From: Oscillibacter sp.
GTDB lineage: Bacteria > Bacillota > Clostridia > Oscillospirales > Oscillospiraceae
NCBI GenBank assembly: GCA_003539495.1
Contig: DPPB01000039.1
Location: 1-8,218 of the forward strand
Reading direction: 5' to 3'
DNA: 8,218 bases
Both the position numbers and the translations under genes were made by a program. Position 1 is the first letter of the stretch; the number at the start of each line of letters is the position of its first letter. Shown here in pieces: positions 1 through 3,848 of the stretch. The notes under the pieces were generated by a model. The model was not told where the DNA came from. It saw only the letters and a list, made by a program, of their open reading frames with translations, and did not search any database.

Positions 1-34
1 GGGCGCAGTTCATGGGCGGCTGCGCCTGGTTTTT
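1..34. terminator. Partial terminator hairpin at left edge
   Basis: GGCGCAG (2-8) pairs with CTGCGCC (20-26), and a T run follows at 30-34, so on the plus strand this reads as the 3' part of an intrinsic terminator for a gene left of the window. The barstar stop codon (33-35) abuts it, so in the minus direction the same stem may also end the barnase/barstar transcript; the U-tract needed for that direction would lie outside the window. The stem may extend further left than can be seen. Confidence 0.6.
18..32 (+). repeat. 15-bp direct repeat, left copy
   Basis: GGCTGCGCCTGGTTT is found here and again, base for base, at 1033-1047. Both copies form one arm of a terminator-like hairpin, and together they bracket the barnase/barstar cassette. 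The repeat could mark an insertion boundary or simply reflect recurring terminator sequences in this genome. Confidence 0.75.
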
Positions 35-335
35 ACTCCATCCGGCAAGTGATTTTCGGATTCTTCTCATGCAAATCTTCAAAAATTTCCAGCATAGGCC
101 GGCAGTATTCCCGCACATCCTTGGGCATCGTCTGAAATCCCCGGATCACGATCTCCCGCTGATCGAAAAGGAAATCTATACAGTCCCACATGGCATCCCA
201 GTTCTTTCCATAATAATCCGGAAAGCCGAAGGCCTCCTTGATCCGCTCGTGTACCTCTCCGCCATATCTGCACCCTGTCAGATCCAGTACAATGGGGTTC
301 TCAGCAATATACCGAAACGCATTCCTGTCCCGCAT
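33..335 (-). CDS. Barstar-family ribonuclease inhibitor (immunity protein)
   Basis: A protein of about 100 residues matching the barstar family: a small cytoplasmic protein that plugs the active site of barnase-type ribonucleases. The diagnostic stretch is DYYGKNWDAMWDC, equivalent to barstar YYGENLDALWDC. It keeps the residues that correspond to barstar Tyr29, Asp35, Trp38 and Asp39, which contact the ribonuclease active site. Barstar Thr42 is replaced by Asp. The gene starts 13 bases after the stop of the ribonuclease gene and is surely co-transcribed with it. I chose the ATG at 335-333, six bases after GGGGGAG; a GTG one codon upstream (338) is possible but sits too close to the ribosome binding site. 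The order toxin then inhibitor is typical of polymorphic toxin/immunity pairs, not of classical toxin-antitoxin operons. The family call is secure; a cognate partnership with the upstream gene is inferred from adjacency and conserved interface residues. Confidence 0.93.
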   Translation of the reverse strand: MRDRNAFRYIAENPIVLDLTGCRYGGEVHERIKEAFGFPDYYGKNWDAMWDCIDFLFDQREIVIRGFQTMPKDVREYCRPMLEIFEDLHEKNPKITCRME

Positions 336-348
336 CACATTCTCCCCC

Positions 349-855
349 TTAAATCAATTCAACGAAAGTCTCATAATGGTCATAACTGGCAAAAAGCAAG
401 CCATCATTGGAATACAGTATTCTTTCTGTCCCCCTAAATCCACCCGAGTAGTTTATATCTGCTTCATACCAGATTCTCCCCGGCTCTGCCGGAAGTGCTT
501 CACGTCTATTCATAAATATCTTACCTCCCATCATTCTCCCGGGAGCAGCCTTATCCAAATTGCCCAAAGAGCTCTTCCAGCCCATTTTTTTAGCTTCTTC
601 CTCGCTGATATAATTCGGCGGCAGCTTTTTGTATGTCCTTAACCACCAATCAGCCCCCTGTCTCCCATTTTTCGTTGCAGTTCCGATGAATTTGGCTTCA
701 GCCCACCTGACTCTGCACCGACAGTGCAGGTGAATCGGCGGCAGCTCAACATCTGCTGCATTTACAGGGATCAGCTTTCCTTGCTTCCGCTCACAATTAC
801 CGCACCGCCGTTCATCGATGACAGATAGCCAGATCTTGTAATTCCTGCTTTCCAT
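349..855 (-). CDS. Barnase-family ribonuclease with N-terminal MuF-like zinc knuckle
   Basis: A 168-residue protein. Residues 69-168 align end to end with secreted barnase (guanyl-preferring endoribonuclease, N1/T1 superfamily). The barnase catalytic set is present: Glu131 (barnase Glu73), Arg141 (Arg83), Arg145 (Arg87) and His160 (His102), together with Arg117 (Arg59). Barnase Lys27, which assists catalysis, is replaced by Glu85. Residues 1-51 are different: a W-S-x-x-D-x-R-x-C-x2-C-x4-G stretch (Cys18, Cys21) followed by ELPPIHLHCRC (His44, Cys45, Cys47) resembles the zinc-binding end of phage MuF/SPP1 gp7 minor head proteins. No signal peptide or membrane segment is visible, unlike barnase itself. 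The ATG is preceded by AAAGGAGG with five bases between, so this short form is the real product and not a fragment of a longer frame. It is the first gene of a two-gene operon with the barstar gene. It may be a domesticated phage effector toxin acting inside the cell, or a reserve toxin cassette. The nuclease call is very secure; the MuF relationship is motif-based. Confidence 0.92.
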   Translation of the reverse strand: MESRNYKIWLSVIDERRCGNCERKQGKLIPVNAADVELPPIHLHCRCRVRWAEAKFIGTATKNGRQGADWWLRTYKKLPPNYISEEEAKKMGWKSSLGNLDKAAPGRMMGGKIFMNRREALPAEPGRIWYEADINYSGGFRGTERILYSNDGLLFASYDHYETFVELI

Positions 856-882
856 TGCAGCCTCCTTTATCCTATCAGATTT

Positions 883-898
883 GTAGAAACATTTCTAC
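883..898 (-). promoter_or_regulatory. Candidate operator palindrome upstream of toxin gene
   Basis: GTAGAAA-CA-TTTCTAC is a perfect 7-bp inverted repeat ending 27 bases upstream of the ribonuclease start codon, between a TTGACG -35-like hexamer (909-914, minus strand) and the ribosome binding site. No good -10 hexamer lies at a normal distance from that -35, so the promoter itself is not defined. The dyad could be a repressor site or a short mRNA hairpin. Confidence 0.4.
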
Positions 899-960
899 TC
901 ACTTATCCCGTCAAAAGAGGTTTTGCTGTCCCGCTTCGTGCAACAGTTTTCCCAAATAGT

Positions 961-988
961 TTGATTTTTCCGGAAAATCCTGTATAAT
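961..988 (+). promoter_or_regulatory. Candidate plus-strand promoter with palindromic spacer
   Basis: TTGATT (961-966), a 16-bp spacer and TG-TATAAT (extended -10; hexamer 983-988) make a good sigma-A-type promoter pointing right. The spacer contains the 12-bp palindrome TTTTCCGGAAAA (966-977). No plus-strand gene follows: the transcript would run at once into the hairpin at 1015-1047. It may be a leftover promoter, or it may make a very short RNA. Confidence 0.4.
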
Positions 989-1011
989 CCAATCGATTGA
1001 CCTGTTTATGT

Positions 1012-1047
1012 AAAAAACCAGGTGCAGCCAAGGGCTGCGCCTGGTTT
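1012..1047 (-). terminator. Terminator of the rpsF-ssb-rpsR operon
   Basis: AAACCAGGTGCAGCC (1015-1029) pairs with GGCTGCGCCTGGTTT (1033-1047) around a 3-base loop. Read on the minus strand, the stem is followed by six T and lies 21 bases after the rpsR stop. One internal pair (1023/1039) is C-A on the minus strand but a G-U wobble on the plus strand, so the stem works in either direction. Some read-through into the barnase/barstar genes is possible. Confidence 0.85.
1033..1047 (+). repeat. 15-bp direct repeat, right copy
   Basis: Exact second copy of GGCTGCGCCTGGTTT (first copy at 18-32). Recombination between the two copies would remove the whole barnase/barstar cassette and still leave a hairpin (GGCGCAG/CTGCGCC) downstream of rpsR. 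Confidence 0.75.
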
Positions 1048-1068
1048 CATTTCGGTTGTATCTCTGCC

Positions 1069-1320
1069 TTATTCGGTGACGAAGGGCAGCAGGGCGATCT
1101 GCCGGGCCCGCTTGATGGCCATCGTCAGCTGACGCTGATGCATAGCGCAGGTGCCGGTGGTGCGGCGGGGCAGGATCTTGGAGCGCTCGCTGATGAAGCG
1201 GCGCAGCTTGGCGGCGTCCTTGTAATCGATGTGCTCGCACTTGTCCACGCAGAACTGGCAGACCTTGCGGCGCTTGCGGCTGTTGCCGCGGGGCGCTCTA
1301 TTTTCGCGTTCCATAGCCAT
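1069..1320 (-). CDS. rpsR: 30S ribosomal protein S18
   Basis: An 83-residue basic protein with the S18 core: an R-K-R-R-K-V-C-x2-C-x3-C cluster at residues 16-28, then IDYKD, and a C-terminal region with SERSKILPRRTTGTCA and KRARQIALLPF. S18 pairs with S6 on the platform of the small ribosomal subunit. The three cysteines (21, 24, 28) mark the zinc-binding form of S18; cysteine-free paralogues exist in some bacteria for zinc starvation, but none is seen here. AGGAGG lies nine bases before the first ATG; the ATG two codons later is less well spaced. It is the last gene of the rpsF-ssb-rpsR operon, 46 bases after ssb, with a terminator directly downstream. Confidence 0.98.
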   Translation of the reverse strand: MAMERENRAPRGNSRKRRKVCQFCVDKCEHIDYKDAAKLRRFISERSKILPRRTTGTCAMHQRQLTMAIKRARQIALLPFVTE

Positions 1321-1348
1321 GGAAAAATTCCTCCTTTATAGAATTGGT

Positions 1349-1363
1349 GTACCCCGGGGGTAC
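1349..1363 (-). other. Palindromic hairpin between ssb and rpsR
   Basis: GTACCCC-G-GGGGTAC is a 15-bp dyad directly after the ssb stop codon. It can form a GC-rich mRNA stem but no U-tract follows, so it is not an intrinsic terminator. It may stabilise or pause the operon mRNA between ssb and rpsR. Confidence 0.4.
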
Positions 1364-1366
1364 GGA

Positions 1367-1801
1367 TCAGAACGGCAGGTCGCCGTCCTCGTCGTCGATC
1401 TCGGAAAAGCTGGAGGTTGTGTTCACGGGTGCGGCGTATCCGCCCGCGGGGGCAGCATAGTCGCCGCCGGTGGCACCGTCGCGCTTGGAATCGCCGAAAT
1501 ACACATTGTCGGCCACCACCTCCGCGCTGCGGCGGTTGTTGCCGTCCTTGTCCTTCCAGTCCCGGATCTGCAAACGGCCCTCCACAATGGCCATGCGGCC
1601 CTTGGTGAAGTATTTGGCCACGAACTCAGCGGTGCTGCGCCAGGCGACCACATCGATGAAATCCGTGCTCTTTTCGCCGCTTTGGGACTTGAAATCCCGA
1701 TCCACCGCCAGCGAGAAGCTGGTTACGGGGGTGGAGTTGGCAGTTCTGCGCAGCTCCGGATCGCGGGTCAAACGTCCCATGATAAAAATCTTGTTCAGCA
1801 T
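1367..1801 (-). CDS. ssb: Single-stranded DNA-binding protein
   Basis: A 144-residue SSB that binds and protects single-stranded DNA during replication, recombination and repair. Residues 1-105 form the OB fold: MLNKIFIMGRLTRDPELR start, conserved DFIDVVAWR (47-55), then GRMAIVEGRLQIRDW (68-82). A flexible Gly/Ala/Pro-rich linker follows and ends in an acidic tail, DDEDGDLPF, whose final D-x-P-F type tip recruits partner proteins. The length is slightly under the 160-175 of many SSBs because the linker is short. The start is set by GGGAGG in the 13-base gap after rpsF. The middle position between rpsF and rpsR is the conserved arrangement in Firmicutes, so this is the housekeeping copy and not a plasmid or phage one. 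Confidence 0.98.
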   Translation of the reverse strand: MLNKIFIMGRLTRDPELRRTANSTPVTSFSLAVDRDFKSQSGEKSTDFIDVVAWRSTAEFVAKYFTKGRMAIVEGRLQIRDWKDKDGNNRRSAEVVADNVYFGDSKRDGATGGDYAAPAGGYAAPVNTTSSFSEIDDEDGDLPF

Positions 1802-1814
1802 TTGTGTGCCTCCC

Positions 1815-2111
1815 TTACTCGTCCTTGCAGACGATCATGGAACGCATAATGCCCTCGGTAATGCCCAGGATACGATCCAGCTCCTTGGGGAACTCGGGCG
1901 CGCTGGTGAAGCTCATCAGCACATAGTAACCCTCGGTCTTGTAGTCGATGGCGTAAGCAAGACGGCGCTTGCCCCACTCGTCCACGACCACATCGGAACC
2001 GTTCTGCTCAGCCAGAGTCTGGAACTTTGCCACGGTAGCGGCAATAGCCTCCTCACCCTGTGCCGGGTCGATGATGTAAACGACCTCATAGTTGGCAGAA
2101 ATTTTAGCCAT
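1815..2111 (-). CDS. rpsF: 30S ribosomal protein S6
   Basis: A 98-residue protein with the S6 ferredoxin-like fold signature: YEVVYIIDP near the N terminus, then DEWGKRRLAYAIDYKTEGYYVLMSF in the middle, and a helix FPKELDRILGITEGIMRSMIV at the end. S6 binds 16S rRNA together with S18, the product of the third gene of this operon. Length is normal and there is no long acidic C-terminal extension. AAGGAGGT precedes the ATG by eight bases. It is the first gene of the operon and is preceded by a clear promoter and a structured leader that may mediate feedback by the S6:S18 complex. Confidence 0.98.
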   Translation of the reverse strand: MAKISANYEVVYIIDPAQGEEAIAATVAKFQTLAEQNGSDVVVDEWGKRRLAYAIDYKTEGYYVLMSFTSAPEFPKELDRILGITEGIMRSMIVCKDE

Positions 2112-2133
2112 ACTTTTGCACCTCCTTCTGGTC

Positions 2134-2177
2134 TTATGGCCCTCACATTCGGTGAGAGCAAGGATTTGCCCGCATAA
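2134..2177 (-). promoter_or_regulatory. Candidate S6:S18-binding leader of rpsF
   Basis: In the rpsF 5' UTR a hairpin CTCAC-CGAAT-GTGAG (2142-2156) carries a CCG at the top of the stem and loop, and is enclosed by a second helix TTATG/CATAA (2173-2177 with 2134-2138). Known rpsF leaders bind the S6:S18 complex through a stem with a conserved CCG element that mimics 16S rRNA. The fit here is by eye only; the position just upstream of the ribosome binding site is right. Confidence 0.45.
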
Positions 2178-2190
2178 TGCAAGCCTTATT

Positions 2191-2218
2191 ATTTTACCTG
2201 ATTTTTGTCAAAAGTCAA
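2191..2218 (-). promoter_or_regulatory. Promoter of the rpsF operon
   Basis: On the minus strand TTGACT (2213-2218), a 16-bp spacer and TAAAAT (2191-2196) form a sigma-A-type promoter. Transcription would begin around 2184, giving a leader of about 70 bases before rpsF. Confidence 0.75.
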
Positions 2219-2304
2219 GGCCCATTTACCGAAAACTCCTATATTTTTTGCAAAGGGTGCCTCTCATTCCCCGATTTTTTGCCGCCCCGCCCCTCTTTTT
2301 CCCC

Positions 2305-2332
2305 TTGCATTCTCTCTCGTTTGTGCTATACT
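2305..2332 (+). promoter_or_regulatory. Promoter of queT
   Basis: TTGCAT (2305-2310), a 16-bp spacer and an extended -10, TGC-TATACT (hexamer 2327-2332). The predicted start near 2339 coincides with the first base pairs of the leader hairpin, as is common for riboswitch-controlled transcripts. Confidence 0.75.
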
Positions 2333-2339
2333 ACCATCC

Positions 2340-2420
2340 GACAGGTTTCCACACCCTGTCCAAGCGCCGCGTGCGGCGTTCGTTCGGCCCCGGCCGTTCT
2401 CTAAACAAAAAATGGGAGGA
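2340..2420 (+). promoter_or_regulatory. Candidate preQ1-I-like riboswitch in queT leader, with inserted hairpins
   Basis: P1 is GACAGG (2340-2345) with CCTGTC (2355-2360) around the loop TTTCCACAC. The loop starts with U and ends in ACAC next to CCY, as in the Bacillus preQ1-I aptamer, where the last C contacts the ligand. An A-rich tail, TAAACAAAAAA (2402-2412), leads to TGGGAGG. The loop CCA (2349-2351) can pair with TGG (2413-2415), extendable by wobble pairs to six, which would close the pseudoknot and hide the ribosome binding site. That points to translational OFF control by preQ1. In ordinary preQ1-I the tail follows P1 directly; here about 40 bases with two GC hairpins (2363-2380 and 2385-2396) lie between. 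It could instead be a different or variant preQ1 class. Confidence 0.6.
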
Positions 2421-2427
2421 TATCACC

Positions 2428-2931
2428 ATGAAAAAATTCACCGTTCAACACCTTGCCACCGCCGCCGCCGTAGGCGCCGTCTACGCGGTGCTGTCCATTT
2501 TCGGGTCCGTTTTCGGCGTGACCTTCGGCACGGTGCAGTGCCGCTTTGCCGAGGCCCTGTGCGTGCTGCCCTTTTTCTTTCCGGAAACGGTGTGGGGCCT
2601 GTTTGTGGGCTGCCTCATCACCAACCTTCTCAGCCCCTACGGCCTGCTGGACATCGTCATGGGCTCCCTGACCACTCTCCTGGCGGCCTTTCTCACCTCC
2701 CGGTGCAAAAACCGGTGGCTGGCCCCGCTGCCTCCGGTGGTGTGCAATGGGATCCTGGTGGGCGGGATGCTGGCCTGGGAGCAGGTGGGCTTTACCGGCG
2801 CCTTCGGCGTGACCTTCGCCCTCAACGCCGCCTCCGTGGCCCTGGGCGAGCTGATCGCCTGCTACGGCCTGGGCTCGCTGCTGCTGTGGCGCCTGCCGAA
2901 AATGCCGTTTTTCAAAAATCGCATGAAATAA
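2428..2931 (+). CDS. queT: QueT-family queuosine precursor transporter
   Basis: A 167-residue, very hydrophobic membrane protein with five or six predicted helices, matching the QueT family (COG4708), thought to be the substrate-binding S component of an ECF transporter that imports a queuosine precursor such as preQ1 for tRNA modification. The family-like stretch is GTVQCRFAEALCVLPFFFPE (residues 34-53), followed by GLFVGCLITNLLSPYGLLD. The C terminus ends in a basic cytoplasmic tail. The ATG at 2428 follows GGGAGG by eight bases; longer frames upstream run through the promoter and leader and are not real. The gene is alone, divergent from the rpsF operon, and ends before a strong terminator. 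The shared energising ECF module (EcfA, EcfA', EcfT) is not in the window. A preQ1-like leader supports the substrate assignment. Confidence 0.9.
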   Translation: MKKFTVQHLATAAAVGAVYAVLSIFGSVFGVTFGTVQCRFAEALCVLPFFFPETVWGLFVGCLITNLLSPYGLLDIVMGSLTTLLAAFLTSRCKNRWLAPLPPVVCNGILVGGMLAWEQVGFTGAFGVTFALNAASVALGELIACYGLGSLLLWRLPKMPFFKNRMK

Positions 2932-2964
2932 AAAGCATAAGACCGGTCTGTGCGGATGAAGAGA

Positions 2965-3004
2965 TAAAATAATGGCAGGCACTTTCGTGCCTGCCATTAT
3001 TTTA
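2965..3004. terminator. Bidirectional terminator between queT and feoA
   Basis: A perfect 18-bp stem (2965-2982 with 2987-3004) around the loop TTTC. The A/T-rich foot supplies a U-tract in both directions, so it ends queT on the plus strand and the cdd-feoA transcript on the minus strand. Confidence 0.95.
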
Positions 3005-3032
3005 GCAATTCACTCACAGACATACCGGCTTG

Positions 3033-3266
3033 CTATTGGATTATTTTGATCCCGATCCGCCGGGCATCGGCGCTCCGCAGGGCGATGACCGTCCCCATAA
3101 TCTCATAGGACACGGCCCCGCCGAAGGGCGCCCTCTGCAGGGCCGTCACCATGGCCCCGGGGATAAACCCCAGCTCCATAAGCCGCCGCCTTTTCCCGCC
3201 GGAAAAGCGCAGGGCGGTGATGAGGCCCCTCTGCCCGCTGCCCAGGCAGGAAAGATCGCTCTCCAT
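3033..3266 (-). CDS. feoA: FeoA-domain protein
   Basis: A 77-residue protein consisting of one FeoA/SH3-like beta-barrel domain. The core is RRLMELGFIPGAMVTALQRAPFGGAVSYEIMGTVIALRS in outline (residues 27-65): the M-E-L-G-[FL]-x-P-G signature, then a P-x-G-x-x-x-Y/E-[IV]-x-G-x-x-[IL]-A-L-R pattern. FeoA is a cytoplasmic partner that supports the ferrous iron permease FeoB. GGAGGAGG lies nine bases before the ATG. No FeoB gene is next to it in the visible sequence; downstream is a terminator, so this copy stands alone behind cdd. Either feoB lies elsewhere, or the protein has another small regulatory role, as do FeoA domains fused to metal-responsive repressors. The domain assignment is firm; a direct role in iron uptake is less so. 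Confidence 0.85.
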   Translation of the reverse strand: MESDLSCLGSGQRGLITALRFSGGKRRRLMELGFIPGAMVTALQRAPFGGAVSYEIMGTVIALRSADARRIGIKIIQ

Positions 3267-3268
3267 GG

Positions 3269-3328
3269 GTAACGCCCTCCTCCGTCACGGACTATCTCAT
3301 TCTATGTCCGGCCCGGCCCGGGCGTTAC
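3269..3328 (-). promoter_or_regulatory. Inverted repeat linking cdd stop to feoA ribosome binding site
   Basis: In the mRNA GTAACGCCC (3328-3320), which includes the cdd stop codon, is complementary over nine bases to GGGCGTTAC (3277-3269), which lies between the feoA Shine-Dalgarno and its ATG. The arms are separated by 42 bases. Such a stem would mask feoA initiation unless ribosomes ending at cdd open it, a layout expected for translational coupling. No separate feoA promoter was recognised in the 58-base gap. Confidence 0.45.
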
Positions 3329-3714
3329 AGGTACTCCGGCCCGAAGCTCTCCGGCAGCAGCTGGCGCAGGGTGTAGTGCTTGGCCTCGCCCTTGCCGTTG
3401 AGGCAGATGACCTCCAGCTCCGGGGCAAACTCCCGCATCACCTGGCGGCAGGAGCCGCAGGGCACGCAGAAGTCCTCGCTTTTTCCGGCGATCACGATAC
3501 GGTGGAAGCTTCTGTGCCCCTCGCTGATGGCCTTGAACATGGCCGTCCGCTCGGCGCAGATGGTACAGGGGAAGGCGGCGTTTTCGATGTTGCACCCGGT
3601 ATACACCGTCCCGTCCCCGCACTCCAGGGCCGCGCCCACGGGAAAGTGGGAGTAGGGCACGTAGGCCTTGTCCAGCATCTCCACGGCCAGACGCATCAGA
3701 TCCTGTTCTGTCAT
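3325..3714 (-). CDS. cdd: Cytidine deaminase
   Basis: A 129-residue small tetrameric-type cytidine deaminase, which converts cytidine and deoxycytidine to uridine and deoxyuridine in pyrimidine salvage. The zinc site is complete: CAER with Cys53 and the catalytic Glu55, and PCGSCRQ with Cys86 and Cys89. These numbers coincide with those of the Bacillus subtilis enzyme. The substrate-binding FPVGAAL and GCNIENAAF motifs are at residues 24-30 and 40-48. GAAGGAGG precedes the ATG at 3714 by eight bases; a longer reading frame starting at 3789 crosses the promoter and can be dismissed. It has its own extended -10 promoter and is followed by the FeoA-domain gene on the same transcript. There is no deoR, pdp or era neighbour. 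Confidence 0.97.
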   Translation of the reverse strand: MTEQDLMRLAVEMLDKAYVPYSHFPVGAALECGDGTVYTGCNIENAAFPCTICAERTAMFKAISEGHRSFHRIVIAGKSEDFCVPCGSCRQVMREFAPELEVICLNGKGEAKHYTLRQLLPESFGPEYL

Positions 3715-3751
3715 GCTCTTGTCCTCCTTCAATATTTTTCCGTTCCGCTCA

Positions 3752-3769
3752 GCTGTATTATAACACAGC
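3752..3769 (-). promoter_or_regulatory. cdd promoter -10 inside a palindrome
   Basis: On the minus strand TGT-TATAAT (hexamer 3757-3762) is an extended -10; the -35 region is poor. The hexamer lies inside an 18-bp near-perfect dyad, GCTGT-A-TTATAA-C-ACAGC, with only one mismatched pair. This may be an operator for an unknown repressor. Confidence 0.55.
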
Positions 3770-3825
3770 CCCGCAGAATTTGCGCCCACAGATATAAAAA
3801 TTATCCAATCATTCTTACCACAGCA

Positions 3826-3848
3826 GACCCGGGCTTTTTCGCCGGGTC
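3826..3848 (-). other. Hairpin overlapping the end of the exporter operon
   Basis: GACCCGG (3826-3832) pairs with CCGGGTC (3842-3848) around a T-rich loop; the stem includes part of the stop codon of the last exporter gene. No U-tract follows on the minus strand, so it is at best a weak or factor-assisted terminator, or an mRNA 3'-end stabiliser. I saw no better terminator before the cdd promoter. Confidence 0.35.

Noticed and set aside
336..338. GTG start for barstar
   Set aside because: Only three bases separate it from the purine-rich ribosome binding site; the ATG one codon later is better placed. It changes the product by one residue and cannot be excluded.
12..642. Plus-strand open frames opposite barstar and barnase
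   Set aside because: They lie antisense to two genes with diagnostic family motifs, and overlap the terminator at the left edge.
1229..2177. Plus-strand open frames opposite ssb and rpsF
   Set aside because: Antisense shadows of highly conserved ribosomal and SSB genes.
2092..2427. N-terminal extension of the queT reading frame
   Set aside because: It runs through the divergent rpsF leader, both promoters and the structured queT leader. The ATG at 2428 has a clear GGGAGG and gives a protein of normal QueT length.
2401..2997. Minus-strand open frame opposite queT
   Set aside because: Shadow of queT; the translation has no recognisable motif, and it begins inside the terminator stem.
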